NCBI GenBank assembly: GCA_005954745.1
Contig: CP040678.1
Span: 434,001 to 498,000 of the forward strand
Source: Halostella pelagica
Lineage (GTDB): Archaea; Halobacteriota; Halobacteria; Halobacteriales; Natronoarchaeaceae
Length of the DNA: 64,000 bases
Direction: 5' to 3'
A program made the translations under genes and the position numbers. Under the pieces are notes generated by a model that made no database searches, was not told the origin of the DNA, and saw only the letters and a list, made by a program, of their open reading frames with translations. Positions 33,882-42,767 of the stretch are shown here, piece by piece; position 1 is the first letter of the stretch, and each line of letters starts with the position of its first letter.

Positions 33882-34608
33882 GGGAGCCGCAGACGCCGAC
33901 TCCGAGTCCGACGACGGCGACTTCGAGGAGTACGCCGACCTCGGCGCGACGACTTCGAATGCGATGGAGATAGCGGAGACGAGCATGGACCGCGTTCGGC
34001 GGATCGTGCCGGACGAGACGCTCGCGGACCGGATCCGCCAGAAGTCGGTCCACGCGACCGGCGACCCCGAGTTCCAGCACCTCGTGCGCTTTACCGGGAC
34101 CGACGACAGCGAACCGGTCCGGGTCGGCGCGCGGGCGGTGCTGGACGAACAGCCGATCGTCACGGACATCACGATGGTCATGGAGGGGATCACAGGTCGC
34201 GGCCACGATTGTCCCGTTCGGAAGGCCATCGGAAACGGTACGGAACTCGCCGCCGAGACGGGGATGACCCGAACCGCGGCGTCGGTCCTGGAACTCGACA
34301 AGGAGGGCGTCTACGACGGTGCGATCGCCGCCATTGGCAACGCCCCGACCGCGGCGCTGGCGCTCGCGGACTGCATCGAGGACGGTACCCGCCCGGCCGT
34401 CGTCGTCGCGACGCCGGTCGGATTCGTGAAGGCCGCCGAGAGTCGGGAACGCCTGCGCGAGGTCTGCGAGGAACACGGCGTCCCCGCCGTCACGAACGTC
34501 GGCCGGCGCGGCGGCAGCGGCCTCGCCGCGGGCCTGACGAACGAACTGGTACACGTGGCGAGCGACGCGAGAGACGGCGAGGTCACCCTCGCGGAGCGCG
34601 ACCCGTGA
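33871..34608 (+). CDS. cbiC: Cobalt-precorrin-8 methylmutase
   Basis: 245 aa. After an acidic N-terminus, MEIAETSMDRVRRIVPDE, RQKSVHATGDPEFQHLVRF, TDITMVMEGI, IAAIGNAPTAALALADCI and VGFVKAAESRERL are the CbiC/CobH signatures, including the catalytic His region. It moves the C11 methyl to C12, giving cobyrinate (or its cobalt form). A perfect GGAGGTG ribosome-binding site at 33857-33863 lies 7 bp before the ATG, inside the end of cobN. Confidence 0.94.
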   Translation: MTTEGAADADSESDDGDFEEYADLGATTSNAMEIAETSMDRVRRIVPDETLADRIRQKSVHATGDPEFQHLVRFTGTDDSEPVRVGARAVLDEQPIVTDITMVMEGITGRGHDCPVRKAIGNGTELAAETGMTRTAASVLELDKEGVYDGAIAAIGNAPTAALALADCIEDGTRPAVVVATPVGFVKAAESRERLREVCEEHGVPAVTNVGRRGGSGLAAGLTNELVHVASDARDGEVTLAERDP

Positions 34609-35357
34609 GCGACTACGACCTCGACGCCGGCCCTGACCCGGCGACGTTCGCGGCGGCCGAACCGGAGGATCCGGCCCCGGAAACTCCCGTCTACGCCGTC
34701 GGTATCGGCCCCGGAAACCCCGAGTTCCTGACGCCGCGGGGCGAGCGAGCGATCCGCGATGCGGACGTGCTCGTGGGTTTCGAGACCGTCGTCGAGTTCG
34801 TCGCTGACCTGACCGACGCCGACCTGCTGACCTGCGGGTACAAGGACGAGGCGGCGGCGCTGGAAACGTTCGCGGAGCGCGTCGCCGCCGGCGAGCGCGG
34901 CACCGCGGTGCTGATGGGTGACCCGAACCACTCCGGCTACCAGTTCCTCGGCAAGGTAGACGACGCGGCGGACCGCCCCGTCCGCGTCGTTCCCGGCATC
35001 TCCTCGCTCCAGGTCGCCGCCAGCAGGGCGCGGACGCCGATGGAGGACAGCGAGTTCGTCACGCTCCACAAGAGCGGCGACCTGACCGACGACCTCGACC
35101 GACTCCGCGCGGCCGTCGGCGACCGCCACCTGCTCGTCCTGCCGCGGCCGTTCGACCTGATGCCCGGCGACGTGGCGGCAGAGTTGCTCGACGCCGGCGC
35201 GGACCCGTCACTTTCGGCGCTCGTGCTGGAACGGCTGACTCACGACGACGAGTCGATCACGCGGACGACGCTCGGCAGCCTGACGGAACACGCCGGCGGC
35301 AGCGGCCCCGAGTCGACGCCGTTTTCCGACCTGTCGGTGCTGGCCGTGCGGCGGTAG
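34605..35357 (+). CDS. cbiE: Cobalt-precorrin-7 C5-methyltransferase
   Basis: 250 aa, GTG start overlapping the cbiC stop (GTGA). SUMT-like methylase motifs: YAVGIGPGNPEFLTPRGERAI, VLMGDPNHSGYQFLGK and VVPGISSLQVAASRA, with LLVLPRPFDLMPGDVAAELL. CbiE methylates C5, working with CbiT. Here the two are separate genes in different operons, unlike the CobL fusion of aerobes. Last gene of the cobN operon. Confidence 0.92.
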   Translation: MSDYDLDAGPDPATFAAAEPEDPAPETPVYAVGIGPGNPEFLTPRGERAIRDADVLVGFETVVEFVADLTDADLLTCGYKDEAAALETFAERVAAGERGTAVLMGDPNHSGYQFLGKVDDAADRPVRVVPGISSLQVAASRARTPMEDSEFVTLHKSGDLTDDLDRLRAAVGDRHLLVLPRPFDLMPGDVAAELLDAGADPSLSALVLERLTHDDESITRTTLGSLTEHAGGSGPESTPFSDLSVLAVRR

Positions 35358-35471
35358 GTACGACCCGCCCCCGCGACGGGCCTGCGACTCGCGTCGCCTT
35401 TCGCGGTCCCCGACATGACTCCTCGCCCACAGTTGCCTAGGACTACCCGTGTCCGCGGGCTATCATCGCAC

Positions 35472-35855
35472 ATGGTACAAGAGGACATCGGACAGGCGAC
35501 TATCGTGTACGAGGGACCGGACGGCGACGCCGTCGAGCGGACGGTCGACAACGAACACGTGGCGTACTTTCAGGACCACTGGATCATCAAGATAGACGAC
35601 GAGGAGACGGAAGAGGAAGAGCGGATGGAGGGGAGAGACACGGTGCGGCGGATCCCCGCACAGCGCGTCTACTACGTCGAGCGGTCCGTCGAGGAGTTCG
35701 AGGAGGAGGTCAAGACGATCAGGGACCAGGTGCAGTCGATCACGGAAGACCTCCGCTCGAAACTGATCGGCGGGGGGCAGTCCAGTCAGCAGAGCGACCG
35801 GGAACCCGAGCGCATCGAAGTCGAGCGCGGCGATACCGAGTCGGGACGGAAGTAG
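35472..35855 (+). CDS. Acidic hypothetical protein with a coiled-coil C-terminus
   Basis: 127 aa from the ATG at 35472 (MVQEDIGQATIVYEGPDG). The N-terminal half is beta-strand-like (YFQDHWIIKIDDEE ... QRVYYVERS); residues 75-105 form a charged helix (VEEFEEEVKTIRDQVQSITE). The tail is hydrophilic. No family recognised. Upstream in-frame codons (19) lack homology and are not favoured. Confidence 0.6.
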   Translation: MVQEDIGQATIVYEGPDGDAVERTVDNEHVAYFQDHWIIKIDDEETEEEERMEGRDTVRRIPAQRVYYVERSVEEFEEEVKTIRDQVQSITEDLRSKLIGGGQSSQQSDREPERIEVERGDTESGRK

Positions 35856-35952
35856 GTGACGCCGACGGACGACCAGACCCGGCGCTATCGACGCCCGTGG
35901 ACGACGAGCGGCGAGCGCTCAGCGACCAACGCGGACCGAACGGTCGGGTCGG

Positions 35953-36483
35953 CTACTCGTACGGATGGCTCTCGTCCCCGTCCGGGACGGTGTACGCCTC
36001 GATCCACGGCGGGCAGTCGCGGCCAGTCCACTCGAACAGGCCGCGTTTCTCGTTGGCGTAGTAGAGGCGGTATGCGTCCACGTAGTCGGTGGCCTGCCAC
36101 TCGCCGGTGACCTGCGGCGGGTCGGACGCCTCCTCGCTCGGCCAGTCGAGTCCGGCGACAGTCTCCTCGTCCAGCGACTCGACCGTCGCCCACGACCCGT
36201 GTTCTTTCTCGGGCGGGTGGTCGTACCGATGACGCCACTCCTCGTGAGCGAGGCGGACGTACTCGCGGAGGCGGTTCCAGTTCGCGAGCGAGTCCGCGGT
36301 CCAGACCGTAAGCGGGTGGTCCGGGTGCGTGAAATAGAGGTCGTCGGACCCTGGGTAACCGTTGAGTTGGACTGCCGTCGTCAGCACCATCGAACACTCG
36401 AAGACGCTGCTCAGCACGTGTTTGTCCACGAGGTACTCGACGGCGCGAGCGGTGTCGCGGTCCAGCCAGAACGCGTTGACCAC
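35953..36483 (-). CDS. Hypothetical protein of the phage-type DKHV/Pyr_excise-like group
   Basis: 176 aa. MVNAFWLDRDTARAVEYLVD then KHVLSSVFECSMVLTTA, with THPDHPLTVW, NWNRLREYVRLAHEEWRHRY and EKEHGSW, resembles a protein group common in phages and haloarchaea (opening D-x-D, DKHV, Glu, HP...W, NW...E..RY). Some members are annotated as pyrimidine-dimer glycosylase-like. The function is not established, and the call rests on motif order. Confidence 0.55.
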   Translation of the reverse strand: MVNAFWLDRDTARAVEYLVDKHVLSSVFECSMVLTTAVQLNGYPGSDDLYFTHPDHPLTVWTADSLANWNRLREYVRLAHEEWRHRYDHPPEKEHGSWATVESLDEETVAGLDWPSEEASDPPQVTGEWQATDYVDAYRLYYANEKRGLFEWTGRDCPPWIEAYTVPDGDESHPYE

Positions 36484-36758
36484 ACGGGCGGTAGGCGACA
36501 GCGACGATTATGTCCGTCGCCACCTCTCGCCGTTCCGAGCGATTCCGGGGCCTCGCGTCCGTCGCTGTACGCTCGGGACGCTTCCGGTGGACTGGACGGT
36601 CGCGACGACGATCCGGCTATGTTGACGGGCCCTCCCGCGCGGAAGACCTGCGCCGCGGCATGACTGTCGAGATTGTTCCGGACGAGTGAGACGTGCTTCC
36701 GGCCGTCGAGGGGCGCTCCGGTCCCTCGGCGGGGCCGCGGCGACGTAGCGTCCGCTCC

Positions 36759-37526
36759 TCAGTCGCCGCGGCCGTCGGTCGCCATCGGCCGGGCGTTCAT
36801 CGCCAGCGTCGCCTCGAACGACGACGGGTGCGAGCCGCCGGCCATGACGCGTTGCGTGTCGACCGCCGCGCGCATTGCGTCGGTCACGCCCTCGTGCGTC
36901 CCGAGCACGTCGGCGTAGGCGATGCCGCCGCGGTCGAGTTCCAGTTTCCGCGGGATCTCCTCCTCGGTCGCCCGCCCGCCGGTGAGAAACAGCGGCACTG
37001 CAACCGCGTCGTCGCCAGTGACGTTGTACCGGACACACTCCACGGCGGGATTTTGCAGCAGATAGCAGGTCTCCACCTCGTCGTAGGTGCCCCGATCCCT
37101 GAGACGCGAGGCGTGATGTTCGACGGTCTGTCGACCGTACGGGAGCGCGCTGTTACCCAACCCGACCAGAACGAGCGAGTCCGCGCGGGGGGAACGCGTG
37201 GCGGCGCGGTCGCAGATCGCTCCGGTGACGCCCGGACTGCGTCCGATCGGCTCGCAGTAGTGGACCTCTCCGGGGCAGTACGACAGCGCCGCCGGGATGT
37301 CGTCCGTCGTCTCGTAGGTGTGTGCGATCGTTACCGGCAACGCGTACACCGTCTCGGCCTCGATGTCGGTGAACTCGTCGGCCAGTTCGTGAACGGGGTC
37401 GTGTTCGTAGTAGGCGGTCCGGACCGAGTCGGCGATGTCGGACTCTCGGAGTCGCCGAGCATGGGTCCCGACCACGTCGCGGGCTTGGGTCGTGTCTCGG
37501 GCGATGAGAAGGAGCGCGTCTGTCAT
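36759..37526 (-). CDS. cbiX: Second CbiX-like chelatase protein with altered active site
   Basis: 255 aa from the ATG at 37526. Two CbiX-type domains: the first opens LLLIARDTTQARDVV where active CbiX has GHGSR, and keeps the second His (PVTIAHTYETTDDIP); the second opens LVLVGLGNSALPYGR and has PLFLTGGRATEEEIP without His. The catalytic His pair is thus mostly lost, so it may bind rather than metallate tetrapyrrole or cobalt, or act as a partner of another protein. A regulatory element shared with cbiT/cbiH1/cobN lies directly upstream. Confidence 0.8.
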   Translation of the reverse strand: MTDALLLIARDTTQARDVVGTHARRLRESDIADSVRTAYYEHDPVHELADEFTDIEAETVYALPVTIAHTYETTDDIPAALSYCPGEVHYCEPIGRSPGVTGAICDRAATRSPRADSLVLVGLGNSALPYGRQTVEHHASRLRDRGTYDEVETCYLLQNPAVECVRYNVTGDDAVAVPLFLTGGRATEEEIPRKLELDRGGIAYADVLGTHEGVTDAMRAAVDTQRVMAGGSHPSSFEATLAMNARPMATDGRGD

Positions 37527-37535
37527 TGTACTTTG

Positions 37536-37565
37536 TTCAACTGAGTTTGCTTTAGCGCAACTCAG
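37536..37565 (-). promoter_or_regulatory. Putative cobalamin-regulon operator of the second cbiX (site 5)
   Basis: On the minus strand: gttgcgctaaagcaaactca then gttgaa, matching gttgcgctaaaacaag of the cbiH1 site at 15 of 16 aligned positions. CAA-N6-TTG core at 37538-37549. It also forms a hairpin-like inverted repeat ctgagtt/aactcag (37541-37547, 37559-37565). It lies between a ttatttaa TATA-like box (near 37594) and the ATG at 37526, i.e. over the likely transcription start. Confidence 0.55.
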
Positions 37566-37659
37566 GTTGACTAACGGATCGATGGAATCGGTTAAATAAC
37601 TTGCGTCTCGGGAGGTTTCGGCGATCGTACCCCTTTCACGTCGTGCGATCCGGCCCTTG

Positions 37660-39060
37660 TCACTCCTCGACGCGGTCGCTCGCCTCACGAAAGAGGCCGT
37701 CGAGTATCTCCGGCGTCGTGGGGTGGTAGGCCCGGTCCGGCAGGTCGCGCACGTCCAGTTCCATCTCGACTGCGACCTGCATCGTCTTCGCCATGACGTC
37801 CGCGTGGTAGTGCAGTCCCTGATAGCCGAGTACCGTCCCGTCGTCGGGGTCGACGACGAGCGTCGCACGTCCCTCTGGAACGTCCTTCGACTTGAACACC
37901 CCGTCGTCGCTCGCCTCGCGCGTAACGGCGACGTGGTCGACCCCCTTTGCTTCGGCCGACTCGACCGAGTGGCCCACGCGGGCGAAGGGGTAGACGCCGA
38001 GGCCCGAGAAGATGACGTGGTGGTGGACGTTCTCGTACGAGGAAAGCGTCTGTTCGCGGCAGTGCCACAGGATGTTCTCGGCCGCTTTGAACCCCTGTTC
38101 CTTCGCGACGTGGAGGATCGGTTCGTGCCCGTTCACGTCGCCGACGACGAACACGCGCTCGTCGTCGCGGGCCTGCATCGTGTCCTGCACCCACCCCGCC
38201 CCCGGATCGAGCGCGGTCTCTTCGAGGCCGAGGCCGTCGATGTTCGGCCGGCGGCCGGTAAAGAGGAACAGTTCGTCGGCCTCGACCGCCTCGTCGACCC
38301 CGTCGCGGTCGAGATGCAGACGCACGCCGCCATCGTCGGTCGGTTCGAGCCGTTCCTCGTACGTCTCCGTCAGCACGTCTACGTCCCACTCCTCCTCGTA
38401 GAGGTCGAGGAGTTCGTCGCCGTACTCGGGGTCAGCCTCGTCCAGCGGGCGCTCGTCGTGTTCGATCACGGTGAGCGAGGTGCCCGCTTCGGCGAGATAG
38501 GGCACTAACTCCAGCCCGACGTAGCCGAACCCCATCACGACGCCCGACTCCGGGAGATCCGTGGCGTCCAGCACGTCCGCGCTCGTCGCGTAGTCCACGT
38601 CGTCTATCCCGTCGATATTGGGTACGTTCACGGTCGACCCCGTCGCGATCACCACGTAGTCGGGCTCTATCGTCCGGTCGCCGACCGCGAGAGTCCGGTC
38701 GTCGACGAACCGCGCCGCCTCGTGCAGGAACTCAACGTCGTCGCGCTCGGCCATCTCGTGGACAGCCTCGCGGCGGTGCTCCGCGAACCCGAGTACGTGG
38801 TCGTCTTTCGTCTCGACGACGCGCTCTAAGTCGACCTCGGGGAGGTCCCCGGTCAGGCGGTGGTCGTGACGGGCCTGAAAGCGGTGTGCGCCCGCCGAGA
38901 TGACCTCCTTCGACGGCATACAGCCTCGAAGAATGCAGAGGCCGCCACCGGGTTCCCCGTCGTCGATCAGCGTCAGTTCCACGTCCGACTCGTCTACGAG
39001 TTCGCCCGCGGCGGCGACGCCGGCGCTCCCGTACGCGCCGATAATGGCGACGTGTGGCAT
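37660..39060 (-). CDS. FAD-dependent pyridine nucleotide-disulfide oxidoreductase (dihydrolipoamide dehydrogenase/mercuric reductase group)
   Basis: 466 aa. FAD-binding GAYGSAGVAAAGEL (a Tyr/Ser variant of GxGxxG), redox disulfide CILRGCMPSK, NAD-binding GFGYVGLELVPYLAEAG, the second FAD motif VFVVGDVNG, and a C-terminal dimer domain with RAYHPTTPEIL (His/Glu pair). No lipoyl-complex genes adjoin, so it is probably not the E3 subunit; an acyl- or thiol-disulfide reductase role is possible. The spacer to the KDG kinase gene is 143 bp. Confidence 0.85.
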   Translation of the reverse strand: MPHVAIIGAYGSAGVAAAGELVDESDVELTLIDDGEPGGGLCILRGCMPSKEVISAGAHRFQARHDHRLTGDLPEVDLERVVETKDDHVLGFAEHRREAVHEMAERDDVEFLHEAARFVDDRTLAVGDRTIEPDYVVIATGSTVNVPNIDGIDDVDYATSADVLDATDLPESGVVMGFGYVGLELVPYLAEAGTSLTVIEHDERPLDEADPEYGDELLDLYEEEWDVDVLTETYEERLEPTDDGGVRLHLDRDGVDEAVEADELFLFTGRRPNIDGLGLEETALDPGAGWVQDTMQARDDERVFVVGDVNGHEPILHVAKEQGFKAAENILWHCREQTLSSYENVHHHVIFSGLGVYPFARVGHSVESAEAKGVDHVAVTREASDDGVFKSKDVPEGRATLVVDPDDGTVLGYQGLHYHADVMAKTMQVAVEMELDVRDLPDRAYHPTTPEILDGLFREASDRVEE

Positions 39061-39203
39061 AGGAGAGCGTGCGGCCCCCTGCCGCTTATCCGTTCGGGGA
39101 ACTGTGCGTCAGGGGCGCACGACTCGAACTCCCGTGCGTGTCGGAACGAAAGCGGCGGTGCCGGCCGGACTGAGGCTGACAGGGACGGCGGTCGTAACGC
39201 CGA

Positions 39204-40157
39204 CTACCGCGAGATCTGATTGAGTTTGTCGCCGATGACGGACTCGACTTCCCGTTTAGTCACTGTCGCGACGTCGCCGGGGATAGTGCGCTTGAGCGAC
39301 GCGGTGGCGGCGGCGTACTGGAGCGCACGCGGTACGTCGTCGCCGGTCAGGCGGCGACCGAGGAACGCGCCGACGAAGGCGTCGCCCGTGCCGATGGCGT
39401 CGACGGTGTCGGTCTCGTACACCTCTTGGTCGTGGACGACGTTGTCGTGCCAGGCGAGCGAGCCGTGTTCGCCCTGCGTGACGACGACCGTCTGGAAGTC
39501 GTACTTCGAGGCGAGGTGGTGTGCGAGTTCCGGTGCATCACCCTCGTATCCGAGCACCGTCTCCGCGTCGCGGAAGGGGATGGCGAGTATGTCTATCAGT
39601 TGAAAGAGCTTCGTCACCGTCTTGCGCGCCTCGCCCGGGGACCAGAGCTTCGAGCGGTAGTTCAGGTCGAATGCGGTCGTCGTGCCGGCCTTCTTGGCGA
39701 CCTGAAGGAGGTTCGCCGTCGTGTCCCGAAGCGTGTCGGACAGCGCCGGCGTGATCCCGCTCGTGAAGAAGGCGCGGGCGTCTCGGATGGCTTCGAGGTC
39801 GAACTCCTCGGCGCTCGCCGTCGTCACCGCGGCGTTCGCTCGGTCGTACACGACGTTCGTCCCGCGGGGCGCGCCGGCTGATTCAAGGTAGTACGTCCCC
39901 TGGCGGCCCTCGTCCGACCAGACGACATCGGTGTCGATTCCGTACCCGCGCAGGCCGTTGTCGACGCGACGACCGAGCGGGGAGTCGGGAAGTTTCGACA
40001 TCCACGTCGAGACCGCTCCGAGACGCTCGGCGGCGACCGCGGCGTTGCTCTCCGCCCCCGCCGCTCGGAACTCCAGTTCCGACGCCGTCTCCAGGCGCTC
40101 GTCTCCGGGCGGTGAGAGGCGGAGCATAGTCTCGCCGAACGTTACGAGGTCGCTCAT
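39204..40157 (-). CDS. kdgK: 2-keto-3-deoxygluconate kinase (PfkB family)
   Basis: 317 aa. PfkB signatures: [38 protein letters not shown] (sugar-acid binding with GTYY) and the C-terminal [19 protein letters not shown] with the catalytic Asp. It phosphorylates KDG in the semi-phosphorylative Entner-Doudoroff pathway of haloarchaea. A minus-strand box gacttatacc near 40236-40245 is the likely promoter. GndA elsewhere in the window acts on the parallel pentose phosphate route. Confidence 0.9.
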   Translation of the reverse strand: MSDLVTFGETMLRLSPPGDERLETASELEFRAAGAESNAAVAAERLGAVSTWMSKLPDSPLGRRVDNGLRGYGIDTDVVWSDEGRQGTYYLESAGAPRGTNVVYDRANAAVTTASAEEFDLEAIRDARAFFTSGITPALSDTLRDTTANLLQVAKKAGTTTAFDLNYRSKLWSPGEARKTVTKLFQLIDILAIPFRDAETVLGYEGDAPELAHHLASKYDFQTVVVTQGEHGSLAWHDNVVHDQEVYETDTVDAIGTGDAFVGAFLGRRLTGDDVPRALQYAAATASLKRTIPGDVATVTKREVESVIGDKLNQISR

Positions 40158-40321
40158 GTGTTCTTTCCGGGCGCTGGAGGGCGCTCGGCCGATTCACGTC
40201 GGTCGATCGTCCGGTTCATACCCCCGCAAACGGACGGGACTGGTATAAGTCCCCCCGATCGCTCGTGTTTCGTAGCGGTTCCGGGGCGCTGGACACGTTC
40301 GCGTTCCCCGGGCGGCCTCGG

Positions 40322-42679
40322 TCAGGCCTCGCGGCGGCCGCCGTGACCGGGGTAATCCCGCTCGAACCGCTCCGCGAGGTCGTCCTCGTCGAGTTCGATC
40401 ACGACGGGGCGGCCGTGCGGGCAGGCGTAGGGGTTCTCGCAGCCGTCGAGCGCCGTCAGCAGTTCCGTCACCGCGCCTTCCGTGAGCGAAGTGTTGCCGG
40501 TGACGGAGGGATAGCAGGCCAGGTCCGCGATGAACTCGTCCGCCAGCGACTCGACCGTCTCTCGCCCCGACGCCTCGTCTGCCGTCGAGACGAACGTCGC
40601 GAGCACGTCCCGGACGCGCGCCGGGTCGAGCGTCTCGTCGAAGACGGCGGGCACGGTCGTCACCTCGACGGTGCGGTCGCCCGCGCGGTTCGCGTAGAAG
40701 CCGAGACTCGCCAGCGCGTCGGTGTACTCCTCGAACAGCGCCGCCTCGCCCGCCGTCAGTTCGAGTTCGACCGGTTCGGCAAGCGACTGAGCCGTGGTGT
40801 CGTCCGCGAACGCTTCGCGGAGGCGCTCGTAGTTCACCCGCTCGTCCGCCGCGTGCTGGTCGACGAGCGCCAGACCGGTCTCCGTCTCCGCGACGACGTA
40901 GGTGTCGCTGAACTGTCCCAGCACCCGCATCGCCGGGAGGCTCTCGTACTCGCGGGTCCGGTCGACGGACTCGCCGGCGAGCGTTCGCTGGTTCGTGCCG
41001 CCGCCGAACTTCGACGACGCGTCCCGCCCAGCGCCGGCGGAGTCGCGTTCGGCTCCGTCGGCGTTCGTCCCGCCGGTCGCCGCGTCGTCCGCCGAGTCGA
41101 CCCCCGGACCCTCCGGGACCGCTCCGTCCGCCGCGGCACCGTCGGCTTCGGCCGTCGGTTCCTGCGTCTCCGCGGATTTCGGGGCGTGCGCGGCTCCCGA
41201 TACCTCCGCCGTCCCCGAAGTCGATCTCCCCGGATCAGGGTCCGCAGTCCGTGCTGGTGACGCGGCTCCCCTCTCGGTAGAACCGTCACCGGGCGAACGT
41301 CCGTCGAGTTCTACGGCGTCCGTAGAGCTTTCGTTCGTTTCCGCCGTCATGCTTCCACCCTCCACCGCTGTCGCGTCACCGCCGTCGTCCGCCGTCGATA
41401 CGTCGCCAGAGCCGCTCTCGTCACCGTACGACGTAACGTCGGCCGCCGTCTCGCCGGCGTTCGGGCTCCTGACGCCGTCCGCGCCGGCACCGCCGTCCGC
41501 GCTGGTTCCGCCGTTCGCGTCGGCACCGCCGTCCGACCCCCCGTCGACGCCCGCCTCGGACCGCGCTCGGCCGTCCGACGGCGAATCCGGGCTGACGGTC
41601 GCCTCGTCCGGTGCGGACCGGCCGCGCGGCGCGTTCGAGCGGACGAGACCGTTGTCGAGCAGCGCCCCCTCGACGGCCGCCTCGACCTGTCGACGGAGGC
41701 CGGCCTCGTCGCCGAATCTGGCCTCCATCTTCCGCGGGTGGACGTTGACGTCCACGTCGGCGGCGGGCACGTCCAGAAAGACGACGACGAACGGGTAGCG
41801 GTCCGACGCGAGCTGACCGCCGTAGGCGTCGATCACGGCCTCGCGGACCGCGCTCGCGGTGACGTACCGCCCGTTGACGAACGACGAGACGTACTCCCTG
41901 CTGGAGCGGTTGGTTTCGGGGTGGCTGACGTACCCCGACACCTCGTCGAGCGGCCCCGCCGGCAGGTCCTCGGCCGAGGCGTCGACCGAGATCATCGACT
42001 CCGCCACTTCGCGGCCGTACACCGAAAGCAGCGCGGCCCGGAGGTCGCCCCGTCCGGTCGTCGAGAACGTCTCGCGGCCGTCGTGGGAAAGCGACACCGC
42101 CACGTCCGGGTTCGCCAGCGCGTATCGGGTGACGACGCGGTTGACGTGCGCGAACTCCGTCGCCTCCGTCTTCAGGTACTTCTTCCGCGCGGGGGTGTTG
42201 TAGAAGAGGTCTGTCACCTCGACCGTCGTCCCGGCGGGTCGGCCGGCGGGCGAGACCGCTGTCACCTCGCCGCCCTCGAACCGGAGTTCCGTCGCCGCGC
42301 CGTCGCCGTCGCGAGCCTTCGTCGTGATCGTCGCCCGCGAGACGGCTCCGATAGTGTGTAACGCCTCGCCGCGGAACCCGAGCGTCGATAGGTCGGATTC
42401 CAGGTCCTCCACGTTCCGTATCTTGCTCGTCGTGTGTTCGCGGACGGCGGTCCGAACGTCGGTTTCGGTCATCCCCGTGCCGTCGTCGCTGACCGCGATT
42501 CGCTCGGTGCCGCCGCTCTCAACGGTGACGTCGATGCGGGAGGCGTCCGCGTCCAGGCTGTTCTCGACCAGTTCCTTTACGACGCTCGCCGGTCGCTCGA
42601 CCACCTCGCCGGCGGCGATGCGCTGGACCGTCGACTCGTCTAGCTTCCGGATGTCGGAGTCCTCGGTCGCGTCGCTCAC
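40322..42679 (-). CDS. mutL: DNA mismatch repair protein MutL
   Basis: 785 aa from a GTG at 42679 (VSDATEDSDIRKLDESTVQR). GHKL ATPase motifs ELVENSLDADA, VSDDGTGM and TLGFRGEALHTIGAVS; a long disordered Ala/Asp/Gly linker (about 360-590); and a C-terminal domain with the endonuclease metal motif DQHAADERVNYE (DQHA-x2-E-x4-E) plus ACYPSV and CPHGRPV. The endonuclease motif means this MutL can nick DNA itself. The frame is open 94 codons upstream but without homology. Confidence 0.95.
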   Translation of the reverse strand: MSDATEDSDIRKLDESTVQRIAAGEVVERPASVVKELVENSLDADASRIDVTVESGGTERIAVSDDGTGMTETDVRTAVREHTTSKIRNVEDLESDLSTLGFRGEALHTIGAVSRATITTKARDGDGAATELRFEGGEVTAVSPAGRPAGTTVEVTDLFYNTPARKKYLKTEATEFAHVNRVVTRYALANPDVAVSLSHDGRETFSTTGRGDLRAALLSVYGREVAESMISVDASAEDLPAGPLDEVSGYVSHPETNRSSREYVSSFVNGRYVTASAVREAVIDAYGGQLASDRYPFVVVFLDVPAADVDVNVHPRKMEARFGDEAGLRRQVEAAVEGALLDNGLVRSNAPRGRSAPDEATVSPDSPSDGRARSEAGVDGGSDGGADANGGTSADGGAGADGVRSPNAGETAADVTSYGDESGSGDVSTADDGGDATAVEGGSMTAETNESSTDAVELDGRSPGDGSTERGAASPARTADPDPGRSTSGTAEVSGAAHAPKSAETQEPTAEADGAAADGAVPEGPGVDSADDAATGGTNADGAERDSAGAGRDASSKFGGGTNQRTLAGESVDRTREYESLPAMRVLGQFSDTYVVAETETGLALVDQHAADERVNYERLREAFADDTTAQSLAEPVELELTAGEAALFEEYTDALASLGFYANRAGDRTVEVTTVPAVFDETLDPARVRDVLATFVSTADEASGRETVESLADEFIADLACYPSVTGNTSLTEGAVTELLTALDGCENPYACPHGRPVVIELDEDDLAERFERDYPGHGGRREA

Positions 42680-42767
42680 GGCGGAGACACCTCCGCAGTC
42701 GCGGGTCGGGGAGTCATTGCCGGCGGTTCCGTCCGAGACTACTTGAACGTGCGGGAGCGGCCGGCGG

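Noticed and set aside
39110-39150. A minus-strand T-arm-like sequence (gggagttcgagtc) suggesting a tRNA
   Set aside because: No matching T-stem, anticodon arm or acceptor stem could be assembled around it.
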